A stretch of DNA of 64,000 nt from Selaginella moellendorffii (GCF_000143415.4 NW_003314280.1:248001-312000); one strand, 5' to 3'; counted from the stretch's first letter, positions 1 through 10,080 are shown. Numbers and translations: made by a program. The notes: generated by a model from the sequence alone, not told the origin.

Positions 1-1771
1 TCCGGCTCGTGGCCACTTTGAGCCACCAAGCAGCGAACCAGCGCTACTTCCTCGGGTGGCAGAGCTTGCGAATTTGCGCAGGCGTTGAGAACCGTGACGA
101 ACGTGACTTTGTTCGGTTTGGTGCCATCCAGCAACATCTGCTTGAATAGATGCAATGCTGCTCTCGAGTCTCCAGCGTCGGAGTATCCTCCGATGATAGC
201 AGTCCAGAGAACGACGCCCCTCCTCGAGTGCTTGGCAAAGATCCTGTGAGCTTCTTCCAGCCCTCCACACTTGCAGTACATATCAACGAGAGCGCTGACG
301 ACGACATCAGTGGATTCGTAACCGGTTCCAACGAGGTTGGCATGAATCATCCGGCCTCGCTCCAAGAAACTCTCGCTGCAAGCGTTGAGAACCGTGGTAA
401 AGGTGACGTTCGTGGGACGAAAGCCTTCCAGCTGCATCCGGGTGGTACAACTCAAAGGCAAGGTCGCAGTAGCCATTGACAGAGTACGCTGCGATCAAGC
501 TGTTCCAGGATACAACANNNNNNNNNNNNNNNNNNNNNNNNNNNNNNNNNNNNNNNNNNNNNNNNNNNNNNNNNNNNNNNNNNNNNNNNNNNNNNNNNNN
601 NNNNNNNNNNNNNNNNNCACCTCCCATACATGCTGACCAGGGCGTTCCGGACTTGAGCTTCGTTCTCCCGGCTGCCGCTCGTCGCGAAGCTCTCCTCAAC
701 GTTGGAGTGGATCAGCCTCGCGGTGTACAAGTCGACTGGTCCCGTGCAAGCGTTCATGATTGAGAGAAAGGCAACGTCGTTTGGAAGCTGGCCCTCGAGC
801 TGCATTTTCCGGTAGAGCCGAAGAGCTTCCGAGTTGAGCCCCGCGAGCGTGTACCCGGAGATGATGGCGTTCCAGGAGATCACGTCTTTTGAGGCGCACG
901 AATCCTCGAACACGCTCCTGGCGGTGGTAAGTTGGCCTCCGTTTCCATACATGCTCACCAAAGCGTTGCAAACGACAGTCTCGCAGGACACTCCCAGGCT
1001 GACGATCCTCTCGTGCATCTCCTTGACGATGCTGCTGGCGATGGTGGCCGGATCGCTGCAAGCGTTGAGGATGGTGACGAGAGTGAAGGCGTCAGGTTTC
1101 ATCCCCTCGAGCTCCATCCGCCGGTAGACGCCGAGAGCTTCCGTGAAGCCCGAGCAAGACGCATAGGCGGCGATGAGAGTGTTCCAGGAGATCACGTCGG
1201 GCTGCCAGAGGCTCGCGAAGGCCACGCAAGCGTCGTCGAGGCACCCACACTTTGCGTAGAGATCCACAAGCGAGTTCCCCACCCGTGGGATGGCGTCGAA
1301 TCCTTTCTCTAGCACGTAAGTGTGCATCTCTCTCCCTTGATCAAGAGCTCTAAACTTCGCGCAGCAGTTGAGGAGGGTGACGAAGGTGATGCTGTCCGCG
1401 AAAACTCCCTGGAGCAGCATCTCTCGAAACACTAGGAGTGCTGGTTGCAAATGCCCTTTCTGTGCAAATGCTGCTATCAGCCTTGTCCAAGTGATCACGT
1501 CTCTCTCGTGGAGCCGCGAGAAGAGATTCCATGCATCCCAGACGCTGCCACAGCTGAGGTACCTGTGGACGATGGCGCTGCTCAGGAAGAGATCGCCGCC
1601 AAGCCCGTGCTCGACAATCCTGGTGTGAACTTCCAGCACGGATTTCTTGGAGGTGCATTCCTTGATCGCTGTGGCGAGCGACTTTGCGTCCAGGGAGAGA
1701 GAAGAAGTTGCCAGGCAGCGCGTACCAATCTCAGTCGTCGTCGCGATCATCGCCGGGCAGCGACGACGCAT
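1..1771 (-). CDS. PLS-class PPR protein, partial, with a frameshift and an internal gap
   Basis: Pentatricopeptide-repeat protein, predicted organelle RNA-binding factor. I place the start at the ATG at 1769-1771, which opens an Arg/Thr/Ser-rich leader typical of an organelle presequence; the frame stays open upstream but has no ATG. Repeats follow from about residue 30, with typical PLS signatures such as DVITWTRLIAAFAQKG, DVISWNTLIAAYA and DVISWNAIISGYTLAG. The 100-N gap interrupts the array. Beyond the gap the repeat resumes (VVSWNSLIAAYSVNGY). At about 450 one extra C in a CCC run shifts the frame; the following frame reads on as good PPR (for example VVSALVDMYCKCGG, VVLWTAIIGGYSDAG) to the left edge. 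The C-terminal class (E or DYW) lies outside the window. The frameshift is either a sequencing error at the contig edge or a real mutation. It is divergent from a PPR-head remnant that overlaps its 5' end. Confidence 0.82.
518..617. other. Assembly gap (100 N)
   Basis: Exactly 100 N, so probably a placeholder of unknown true length. It falls inside the PPR gene 1-1771. Protein reading through it is meaningless. Confidence 0.99.
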
Positions 1772-2000
1772 TCTTCGCTCCTTTGCCTGCCATGCTCCCT
1801 CCCTCTCTTTAGGGCGCGGTGCTCCAGAGATTTGGGAAGTATCGTCTTGGGTCGCCTTGGATTCCCCTGGAGAGAACGATGAGTAGTTGCATTGATCCCT
1901 CCAACGCGCGGGGAGGTCTTCCCGGAGATCACCCTCTAGATCTACACCCGGCTGATGCCTTTTTCGGGCACCAGGATCCACGAGTAAATCTCTGGAAGGA
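1755..2000 (+). pseudogene. Remnant of the N-terminal part of a PPR gene like 3158-5791
   Basis: Plus-strand DNA here resembles 3221-3540, the 5' part of the intact DYW gene. Shared stretches include the region around GCCTTGGATTCC, GAGAGAACGATGAG versus GAGAGAGCAATGAG, TTGCATTGATCCCTC, and GGAGATCACCCTCTA; further on, CACCAGGATCCACGAG matches CATCAGGATCCACGAG. Between these blocks sequence has been deleted and the reading frame breaks. It overlaps head-to-head with the start of the minus-strand PPR gene, so the 5' region of that gene is partly made of this remnant. Confidence 0.7.
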
Positions 2001-2059
2001 GCAGTACCAAGTCATTCCTTTCAAAGAACATACATAGATTCCATTGATAAGTAACTACT

Positions 2060-2090
2060 TATATAAGAGGCCCTTTAATCTAGGGTTTGG
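2060..2090 (+). promoter_or_regulatory. TATA-like element and TAGGGTTT motif before the 235-aa gene
   Basis: TATATAAG at 2060-2067 lies about 30 nt before the ATG at 2091, followed by CTAGGGTTTGG, a telo-box-like plant leader motif. The spacing suggests a very short 5' leader. Pattern only. Confidence 0.4.
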
Positions 2091-2798
2091 ATGGCGGAGG
2101 GTTCTCCAAGAACGCACAGCGTGAGCAATGAGATTGAGTGCTACCATGCACTTGCTGTTATAGGCTGCCCCGAGGTCATGCTTGTGGTGGAGGGGATACT
2201 CATCTTAGAGGCAGAGTACAACCAGGTGTTTGGGGAGACGCACAAAAGTGTGCCGCATCCAGAGGATGTAGATGTGATACTCAATAGCTTCGAATCAGGG
2301 GAAGCTAAGGATTCTTTTAGTCGCTTTGCTCAGGCACTGTATAAGGGAAGTCGTGATGATCGTCTTAAGCCTGCAATCGCTAGAACAGGGGCTCGTCTCT
2401 TTTGGGCTGTAGCGCGCACAGTAGCTGCAAAGTATCCGGACAACGTCTGGCTGCAGAATATGCTTGCATCGGACGAGGCCCGTTTGGAGATGATCAAGGC
2501 TTGGAGCCATGTTTTCAGCTGGAGGATGCACATCAATGTGTCTCATTCATTCATTGTCATCGGGACGGACTTGGAGATGGCGAATCCTCTCGAAGTTTTG
2601 CGTTATGTGGCCCAGAAGTGCGAAGAGAGCAAGGTAGCACACCGCAGGGAGCTCGGTCGTCTCCTTCAGGCTAGCCTGCCTTTTGTGGAGGCTTCAGTTG
2701 CGAGACACAAGGAAGAAGTGTGCCGCAGAGAAAAAGAAGAGGAGTCTCAAGCCGAGATGATGAAGTGCTTGTTGCTACCTCCGATCGTTCATCTGTAG
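2091..2798 (+). CDS. Unrecognised 235-residue protein
   Basis: Single uninterrupted exon from ATG 2091 to a stop at 2796-2798. I do not recognise the family. The protein is soluble-looking: no signal peptide, no membrane segment. The middle (about residues 90-170) is rich in predicted helix with Trp and aromatic residues (LFWAVARTVAAKYPD, MIKAWSHVFSWRMHI). The tail is strongly charged (about residues 200-225, many E/K/R) and likely helical or coiled coil. TATA-like and TAGGGTTT motifs sit directly upstream. Codon pattern and length argue for a real gene, perhaps lineage-specific. It could also be one exon of a larger unit or a domesticated element gene; no transposase motif is visible. Confidence 0.6.
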   Translation: MAEGSPRTHSVSNEIECYHALAVIGCPEVMLVVEGILILEAEYNQVFGETHKSVPHPEDVDVILNSFESGEAKDSFSRFAQALYKGSRDDRLKPAIARTGARLFWAVARTVAAKYPDNVWLQNMLASDEARLEMIKAWSHVFSWRMHINVSHSFIVIGTDLEMANPLEVLRYVAQKCEESKVAHRRELGRLLQASLPFVEASVARHKEEVCRREKEEESQAEMMKCLLLPPIVHL

Positions 2799-3157
2799 CT
2801 TTAAAGCGAGCTGCATCCGTCTGTAGAGCTTGGCAGCGCACGAATACTCAAACTTGCAAGCAACAGACTCTCAACATAGATTATTAAAGTAACGTTTAGA
2901 ACACACTTTTTATATGTCAAATTAAGAGTCAATACAATATACAGTGCACTTGGCTGTGCAAAAATAGTAATTCTTCGTCTGACATTCCCATACCCTTAAA
3001 AGTTTTTAAACATTCTGGAAACACTGCTTTATATAATTTAGTATTATTTACCAATTTTAATTATAATAAAACTGAGAAAAAAATTTTTGATAGTGCTACT
3101 TTTTCTATACCTTTAGTTGTTTTCTTAATCAAATTTATTTTATCAAAAATTTCCTTC
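2799..3157. other. AT-rich intergenic stretch
   Basis: About 360 nt, very AT-rich from about 2880 on, with poly-T tracts. No coding pattern seen. It must hold the 3' end of the 235-aa gene and the promoter of the next PPR gene. Confidence 0.6.
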
Positions 3158-5791
3158 ATGACTGATGACCTTTGTGTCCAGAAAAGAAGTTGTGAGGCCA
3201 GCACGTACCATTTTCAGTCAGGCAGCGACAACCCGTTCTCTGCCATGCTCCTTAAGTCTGGCGCGGTCCTTCAAAGATTTGTGAGGTGGCCTTGGATTCC
3301 TTTGGAGAGAGCAATGAGCACTTGCATTGATCCCTCGAACAATGCGTGGCGAACTGGGGAGTTCCGGGGCAGCCTGATCGAGAGAATCCAGCAGCAACAG
3401 CAGCTGGAAGATGTTCTGGATCATCTGGAGAGGGCGGAGCTCTTTCCGGAGATCACCCTCTACGCCCAGCTGCTCAAAACGGCCATCGCCCTGAGCTCTC
3501 TTTCTACCGGCATCAGGATCCACGAGCAAATCTCTCGGAGCGGATTTCAAAGGAACGGATTGTTGGGGAACTTGCTGCTCCAGATGTATGTCAAGAACAA
3601 TCGGATTGACACAGCTGGTAAGCTTTCCGTTGACAAGTCAGAGTGGGGAGTTCTATTGTGGACTAACGCTATTGCGGCATATGCCCGGAGAGGGTATATG
3701 CAAGAGGCGCTGCGGCTGTTCCAGGAGATGCTGCTCGAGGCCTCTGCTAGGCCGGACGGGGTGGTGTTCGTCACGGTTCTTGGAGCCTGCCGGAGCCTCG
3801 ACTATGGTAAGACGATTCACGCTTGCATTTGCGAGCACAATCTCGAGCTTTCGAACGTAGTCGTGAACACTGCTCTCATGAACATGTATGCCAGGTGCGA
3901 TAGCGTGGAGGACGCGAGGAGGGTCTTCAACCAGGCCAAGCACGATCGAAACGTGATCATGTACACGACCATGATCGCGGCTTACGCCGAGATCGAGCAG
4001 TGCAAACCCGAAGCCGTTCGTTTCTTCCGGGAGATGCAGCAAGAAGGCGTGTTGCCCGATAAGATCTGTTTCGTGGCGACGCTCAACGCTTGTGGTGGTG
4101 CCTTGGCAGACTTGCGACTCGGGAAGTTGATCCACTCGTGCGTGCTCGAGGCCGGATTGGAATCCAACACAGTGGTGGCCACAGCTCTCGTCAACATGTA
4201 TGGAAAAGCCGGTTGTTTGGACGAGGCCACCAGAGTTTTCAGGGGACTAGAGAGGAAAGACTTGGTTTCCTGGACTGCTCTCATGTCTGCTTACTCAAGG
4301 GAAGATCTTTACAGGGAAGCACTGCAGCTGTTTCGAGAGATGACTCTACATGGCGTGAAGCTCAACGAGGTTGGCTACATCTCGGTTCTCGACGCATTTG
4401 GCTGTCCAGACGCTCTAGCAGCCGGGCGAAGCGTGCACGAATGCATACTGGAAACCGGCTATGCTTTTAGCATCAACGTCGCAAACGCAGCAATCAGGAT
4501 GTTCGGCCGCTGCTCGAGCGTCCAAGACTCTTGGAACGTTTTCGAGAAGATGGCCGTCAAGGACGTGATCTCCTGGACCAACATCAGCACGACGCTCGTC
4601 CAGCATGACCGCTGCAGCAGCGTCATCCAGCTCTACAGGTTGATGCAGCTCGACGGGACAAAGCCGGACAGGAGCTACTTTGCATTCTTGCTTCAAGCCT
4701 GTGCGACTTTATCCGCGGCTGCCGAGGGCCGGCTCGCTCACCGGCGGATCCAAGAGTGCGGCTACGACTCCAGCGACGGTGTTCTCGGCCTTGGGATCAT
4801 CAACATGTATGGAAAGTGTGGAAACTTACGAGCAGCACACGAAGTGTTCGATGGAATGAGCGAAAGGGACACTGTGGCGTGGACGACGATCATCTCAGGC
4901 TATGCTCACCACGGCCACTCGGAGGAGTCTCTTCTGATGTTTTGGAGGATGCAACAGGACGGTTCCAAGCCGGACGGCGTCAGCCTCTTGTGCGTGCTCT
5001 CGGTGTGCAGCCATGCCGGCTTGGTAGAACAGGGATGGGACTTCTTCCTCGACATCACCAAAGAGTTTGGAGTGGAGCCAGGAGAGAAGCACTATGGCTG
5101 CATGATCGATCTTCTCGGGCGCTCGGGTGACTTGGAAGCGGCCGAGGTTATGATCCGGAGGATGCCGTTCCAGGCGACTGCTATGAATTGGGCGATCTTC
5201 CTGGCGGCATGCAAGGTCCACAGCGACACCGAGCGAGGCAAACGAGCAGCCGAGAAGGTGTTGGAGCTAGAACCGGTCCCCGCAGCGTACGTGAGCCTGT
5301 CAAACATTTACGCTGCTGCTGGAGAGTGGGATCAAGTCGATCGCGTGAGAAGTGCGATGAAGGCAATGGGATTGCAAAAGGATCCAGGACGGAGCTCCAT
5401 CGAAGTGAACAGCCGAGTTCACGAGTTCTGGGCCGGCGATAAGTCGCATCCTCGAGCAGCTGAGATCTACGGATTGCTGGAAAGCTTGACGAGGCAAATG
5501 GAGGGGTCGGGCTACGTGCCAGACACGAAATTGGTGCTGCTCAACGTGAGCGAGGAGCAGAAAGAGAGGCTGCTTTGCTTCCACAGCGAGAAACTCGCCA
5601 TAGCTTTTGGTCTTCTCAGCACACCCGCAGGAAGCTCGTTGCGGATCATCAAGAACCTCCGGGTGTGCGGGGACTGCCACACCGCCGCAAAGTTCGTCTC
5701 CAGGATTGCTGGACGAGAGATCTTCATGCGGGATTCTCAGCGCTTTCACCACTTCCAGGATGGCCACTGTTCTTGTGGTGATTACTGGTAA
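3158..5791 (+). CDS. DYW-class PPR protein (organelle C-to-U editing factor)
   Basis: Intronless gene of 877 codons. PLS repeats fill about residues 100-680 (examples: VLLWTNAIAAYARRGYM, DLVSWTALMSAYS, DVISWTNISTTL, DTVAWTTIISGYAHHG), followed by E1/E2 motifs (EKHYGCMIDLLGRSGDLE; AAYVSLSNIYAAAGEWDQV). The C-terminal DYW deaminase is complete: zinc/active-site HSEK (HxE) near residue 808, CGDCH (CxxCH) near 838, and the terminal CSCGDYW. In this family the DYW domain deaminates C to U in plastid or mitochondrial transcripts and the repeats choose the site. Three in-frame Met could start translation (3158, 3245, 3314); the first gives an unusual leader, so a later start is possible. All catalytic residues are present, so it is probably active. 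Confidence 0.93.
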   Translation: MTDDLCVQKRSCEASTYHFQSGSDNPFSAMLLKSGAVLQRFVRWPWIPLERAMSTCIDPSNNAWRTGEFRGSLIERIQQQQQLEDVLDHLERAELFPEITLYAQLLKTAIALSSLSTGIRIHEQISRSGFQRNGLLGNLLLQMYVKNNRIDTAGKLSVDKSEWGVLLWTNAIAAYARRGYMQEALRLFQEMLLEASARPDGVVFVTVLGACRSLDYGKTIHACICEHNLELSNVVVNTALMNMYARCDSVEDARRVFNQAKHDRNVIMYTTMIAAYAEIEQCKPEAVRFFREMQQEGVLPDKICFVATLNACGGALADLRLGKLIHSCVLEAGLESNTVVATALVNMYGKAGCLDEATRVFRGLERKDLVSWTALMSAYSREDLYREALQLFREMTLHGVKLNEVGYISVLDAFGCPDALAAGRSVHECILETGYAFSINVANAAIRMFGRCSSVQDSWNVFEKMAVKDVISWTNISTTLVQHDRCSSVIQLYRLMQLDGTKPDRSYFAFLLQACATLSAAAEGRLAHRRIQECGYDSSDGVLGLGIINMYGKCGNLRAAHEVFDGMSERDTVAWTTIISGYAHHGHSEESLLMFWRMQQDGSKPDGVSLLCVLSVCSHAGLVEQGWDFFLDITKEFGVEPGEKHYGCMIDLLGRSGDLEAAEVMIRRMPFQATAMNWAIFLAACKVHSDTERGKRAAEKVLELEPVPAAYVSLSNIYAAAGEWDQVDRVRSAMKAMGLQKDPGRSSIEVNSRVHEFWAGDKSHPRAAEIYGLLESLTRQMEGSGYVPDTKLVLLNVSEEQKERLLCFHSEKLAIAFGLLSTPAGSSLRIIKNLRVCGDCHTAAKFVSRIAGREIFMRDSQRFHHFQDGHCSCGDYW

Positions 5792-5839
5792 CAACATAAG
5801 CATCAGAGAAACTGTGATCGATCTGCAATATGTCGGGAT

Positions 5840-6345
5840 AGCTACACATTGTCCATAGCCAGAGCAAACTGACGAATGCCCTGGGGCTTTGTCTCGTCCT
5901 CCAGTGTAAGTTCGTTTCCATCATCCTTGATCCTCCTCCAGTGCTACCACGCATCATCAAACAGCTCCGCCGTTGTCACAACACGGTGTCACAATGTATA
6001 GCTCTACTTGTTTACCGCTCGTCACGCCAAATCTCTCCATGACTTCCAGCACTGCACTCGGTACGAGGCCATGAACAATTGCAGCACCAACACCGTGCTT
6101 TCGTCACACAGGTGCGAGAGCTTGAAAGCCTGGACAGATCCCTCGCTCCTGACATTCTCCAGCCAAAAGATCACGTCCTAGCAGTCATCCGGGGCGTCGC
6201 CCGCTTCCGCGATGGTCCTAGGAGCCCCAAACTCGAAGAGCGCCATGAAGGTTTTCGCCTGGCGATAGCCCACCTGATCGAAAAGCGCGCGAGCTCGGTA
6301 CATCCGCACCCCGGTTGCGTGCTTCTGGAAGGCCGATCTGTTAGC
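5840..6345 (-). pseudogene. Degenerate coding remnant, family not recognised
   Basis: Reverse-strand reading gives gene-like protein in pieces: ALFDQVGYRQAKTFMALFEF, then GAPRTIAEAGDAPDDC, a stop, DVIFWLENVRSEGSVQAFK, then after a frame change VPSAVLEVMERFGVTSGKQV and TPCCDNGGAV, and finally DAWWHWRRIKDDGNE with LTLEDETKPQGIRQFALAM. At least one stop and two frame changes separate the blocks. The codon pattern suggests a former gene. No intron sites that would rescue all breaks were found. Confidence 0.4.
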
Positions 6346-6420
6346 AGCGGAGAGACGCGCACACGAGGAGGAAGAACTGTATATATATAACTGTATATGA
6401 TTGTGTACATATACATAAAG

Positions 6421-6452
6421 CTACTGCCACGTGGGCATAACTACTGCCACGT
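6421..6452. promoter_or_regulatory. Paired G-box/ABRE-like repeats
   Basis: The 12-mer CTACTGCCACGT occurs at 6421-6432 and again at 6441-6452. The first copy completes a palindromic G-box CCACGTGG (6427-6434). It lies just upstream of the minus-strand remnant 5840-6345, after a TATATATAA run at 6380-6388. Confidence 0.35.
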
Positions 6453-6619
6453 CATCTCTACCTCTAACACTCCCACTCACGATCAGGCGGCTGATTCCAG
6501 TCTGAATCTAAGCCTGAATCGTGCCTAGCTAGTCTGAGATGATGAGCATGGAAAGCTGATGAGAAAAGCATATGAAAACTCATCAATCAACTACCCAAAA
6601 CTTGGTTCTTGGTCTTGGA

Positions 6620-7470
6620 CTTGCTTGCACACTCTTTGCTTCTTGCTATGGCTTCAATCTTGCCTCTAGCATGAGGTCTTGGCCGTGAACTGCCAGGCTG
6701 CCAAGCAATGCACTCTTAAGAGCTCCAAATGGTCCCAGGACGACTTGAGCTGGAGGAAACGCCGCAACTCGACGTTGTGCTAGTCCCTAAGTCCCTCGTA
6801 GATGGCGTGCTTAACGTAAGGCGATGCAAACATGAGATCAGAGTCCTCATACCCTACGACCACCTTCATATAGAGGAGATCGAGTGCTGGAAACACGCCT
6901 TCTCGCTCTTGTGTGATCACGGAAACGAGTTCTTGCATAGACGATACGCCTCCAATAACTTTGGTTAGCTCTGAACGATCGACGTCCTCCAAAACTCTCC
7001 ATGGTATGCCACCCTACTGCCGATACTTCGTTTTCACTTTGGGAAGACTTCCTACGACTCCTCAAAATCTTTGTAATTCGCCCTTACCGGCGTGGAAGCG
7101 AATGCCTGTTTTGAGGTCAACCAAAAGGTCAGGAAGCGATCCATCGGCAAGGAACCACCTGGTCAAGTTACACATCGTCGTAGCTTGAGACACGATAGCC
7201 GTTGAGAGTAGTAGACGTTGCCACCTTTGGTCCTGAAGAACCTTCGCTGTTAGATCCACGAGGACGTATAGAAGAAACGCAGTCTTTCCAATCCCGGATT
7301 CCCCCTCAGCAGGATCGAGTTCTTGTCGTTGGGTTTGCCGAGACCATGGTCTTGTAGCACTGCCTCTCCAAAATCTTCATCTGCTTTCCCCAGATCGTCT
7401 TGCTAAAGAGATCGAGAAAGCGGAGTGTCGGCAAAACTGAAGAGCTCTATACAGGAAAGCAGCATTCCGA
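6620..7470 (-). pseudogene. Broken Crinkler/RHS-type P-loop NTPase gene
   Basis: Reading the minus strand with frame changes gives the order typical of the NTPase found in Crinkler and retrotransposon-hot-spot (RHS) proteins. First comes a lead-in (FLDLFSKTIWGKQMKILER), then a Walker A region (ILLRGNPG, one base shift, IGKTAFLLYVLVDL), then NGYRVSSYDDV in another frame. Near the end are a GVFPALDLLYMKVVVGYED strand and the characteristic LMFASPYVKHAIYEGL, then LRRFLQLKSSWDHLELL. Several frameshifts and stops make it a pseudogene. It is only distantly like the intact NTPase-nuclease gene at 59376-62486. Confidence 0.6.
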
Positions 7471-7790
7471 AATTTAGCAAAGACAAAAAATCACACAACA
7501 CTGATCAACAGCATTCTTCTTTTCGAGAGTAACAGATTTCCACACAAACTTCTGTTGAGCGAGTTGCTCCAACCTTGATTCTCTTTCGACTTTTTGAGGA
7601 AAGAGTTTTAACGGAGGACGCATAATTACTGGCAGCCAGAAACATGTTCTCCCCAACACAGACCACTCCATTGTCTAGACGATCAGAGTGTTCAAAATCA
7701 GTCAGGCGTCAGAGTGAACCTGACGCTGATTGAAATAAAGGAGCCACACTAACAGAAACGCAAACATTTTTTGATTAACTTGTATTCCAA

Positions 7791-8003
7791 TCAAGTCCCC
7801 CATGAGTTGTTCCAAGTCCCTCTTCCAGTCTCTTGGATAGTGTTAGTCGCATACAGATAGTTCCAAGCGTCGTTATGCACAGGGCTTCCACTCTCGTCAC
7901 CACTCGCATATACGAATCGCAGTGTTCTCGGCCTCCCGAATGCCAACACATCGACGACTTCGCAACCGATCGACACGACGTTCAACACAGGCCCCGCCGC
8001 CAA
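7791..8003 (-). other. Possible coding remnant upstream of the NTPase pseudogene
   Basis: About 70 codons in good frame without an ATG start (contains VLAFGRPRTLRFVYASGDE), ending in a TGA. It lies 5' of the broken NTPase on the same strand and may be its former N-terminal part. Family not recognised. Confidence 0.25.
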
Positions 8004-8109
8004 AACTCTTTGATTTAAACGTATAAGTTTTATTTTAATATAACAGGTTTTCAGTACTGTTCTCAGAAATGGAGAAAGAAAGGTAGCTGAGCTTTCATGT
8101 CAACCTAAT

Positions 8110-9374
8110 CTACTGCGGCAAAGGTGGTGACGAGAAACGCCATGTAGCTGTCTTAAAAGTGTCGCTAACTCTTTCTCCTTGGAAAGAACCGGGAAACGCC
8201 ACGCTCTCAATCCCCTCTAGATCTTCCTTGGAGAGAGACACTCCAAGAGAAGCTCGATTCTCTTCGAAGTTTTGGAGCTTGGTGGTGCCTGGAATGGGAA
8301 CAACGTCGTCACCTTGGTGCTGGACCCAAGCCAGAGCAAGCTGCCCCGGAGTGCACGCCTTCTTCGCAGCTATCTTGCAAAGCTTCTCGTATATGACTTT
8401 GTTGCGCTCCAAGTTCTCTCCTTGAAACTTTGGAATGGTCTGTTATATATCATGTGATAATCATATCGAGATTATGAATGGAGATACATACCTTTCGGAA
8501 ATCTCCGTCCCCAATTTCCTCCGCCACCGTTTTCCCTGAGAAAAATCCTCGTCCTAGAGGACTGTATGGAACGATTCCAATTCCTAGCTCCCTGATAATT
8601 ATCCAGGCCTAAACGTGTTATACGTGATCCATGATGCACTAAGAAACTTGATCTTACCTGCAAGTTGGAACTACTTCCTCCTCAATGTCACGAGTCCATA
8701 GCGACCATTCAAGCTGGACTGCAGTGATTGGATGGATGGCGTGAGCGCGGCGGATATCTTCAGCAGATGCTTCGGAAAGTCCCAAGTATTTCACCTTTCC
8801 TTCCTCAACGAGCTCTTTCATCGCTCCAACCTGCATGAATTTTTTTTTAAATTCATAAACACAATGCTATCGATTAAAAAAAATGGAAGTACCGTGATCT
8901 CGATGGGAACACTCTGATCAACGCGGTGCTGGTAGTAGAGATCAATGTAGTCGACCTGGAGCCTCTTCAAGCTGGCCTCGCAAGCGGCACGGACGTAAGC
9001 GGGATCCCCTCGGATGGCCATACCACTCAACTTGCTGTTGTCGGGAAAAGTTATTCCAAACTTTGTAGCGAGCTGCACCTTGTCCCGAATGCCTTGAATT
9101 GCCTGAAAAAATGGCCAATGCATTGGAAAGGAAAGAGCATATAAGCTGTGGAGATACTTGCCTTTCCAACAAGAACTTCGTTGGTATGTGGCCCATAGAT
9201 ATCCGATGTATCCAGGAATGTGACACCAGAATCAACAGCCTTGCGGATGAGATCGATCATTTCGGCCTCGGGCTTTAGAGGGCCATAAGCTTTATGGGAC
9301 ATTCCCATGCATCCAAGCCCCTGCTTTGAGACTTCCAAGCCCTGAGACCCCAGCTTTACCTTTGGAACTGCCAT
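8110..9374 (-). CDS. Aldo/keto reductase (AKR13-like, auxin-induced PCNT115/perakine-reductase type), copy 1
   Basis: Five exons: 9162-9374, 8893-9102, 8658-8830, 8492-8591, 8110-8439; joined length gives 341 residues. NADPH-dependent reduction of carbonyls in a (beta/alpha)8 barrel, cytosolic, no presequence. The start is the ATG at 9374; the frame extends upstream without ATG. The catalytic tetrad is complete: D55 and Y60 (FLDTSDIYG), K85 (LATKFG), H130 (YYQHRVD). The family motif KYLGLSEAS and the cofactor-side [20 protein letters not shown] are intact. Intron 1 uses a GC donor (AAAG/GCAAGT), introns 2-4 use GT. It belongs to an array of related copies, all on this strand. Confidence 0.93.
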
Positions 9375-9599
9375 AGCCAATATCAAAGAGAAATAGAGGC
9401 CAAATGTCTTTTGGGTGATGCAACTGGAGAAGACGAGCTACTTGCCATCCGCAATTGGAGGTGAATATAAAGACCTCCATTCCACGGGCTGTTTCGTATC
9501 CGCTTCCTTTGTCCCTTCCAGGAAGTAGAGAAATTAATTTAGTACAAAGACAAATTATTATTAGTGAAGATCCAGATGTGCATTTTGGATCCACTGTCT

Positions 9600-10080
9600 A
9601 ACTGTCTAACGTGCGAGAGTTGGCGAGGAAAAAACGCCATGTAGTTGTTGATTCTTTCTTTCAATCTCCAGACCTTCCTTGGAGAGAGTATTCGAAGTTC
9701 TGGAGCCTGGGATGGGAACGATGTCGTCGCCTTGGTGCTAGACCCAAGCTGCCCGGAAGTGCAATTCATTCTCGCAGCTATCTTGCAGAACTTCTCGTAT
9801 ATGGCTTTGTTCCGCTCCATCTCTCCTTGAAACCTCGGCATGCTTGAGAAAAGAGGAGTAAAACTGAAATCACTTCTTCCACCACGGCGAAGTATCCTCG
9901 TCCGCAAGTTGCAAAGATTTCTTCCTCAATGTCACGGCTCCAAAGAGACCACTCGATCTGAACACCAGTGATTGGATGAATCGCGTAAACTACACGGATA
10001 TCTCCAGCCGACACTTCCGAGAGTCCCAAGTATTTCACTTTTCCTTCCTCCACGAGCTCCTTCATTGCCCCAACCTTCAA
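9600..10080 (-). pseudogene. AKR pseudogene, copy 2 (exons 3-5 remnants)
   Basis: Exon 3 is recognisable ([38 protein letters not shown]) and exon 5 in part ([20 protein letters not shown]). Exon 4 is essentially missing, exon 5 has deletions that break frame (the [10 protein letters not shown] region is collapsed), and no exon 1-2 follow in the same orientation. The exon 2 equivalent lies inverted at 10165-10355. Confidence 0.8.

Noticed and set aside
452-1981. PPR reading continued through the N gap in its original frame
   Set aside because: The 100 N are a placeholder; the frame after the gap gives nonsense, whereas another frame resumes PPR motifs. The upstream part of this frame also lacks an ATG before 1771.
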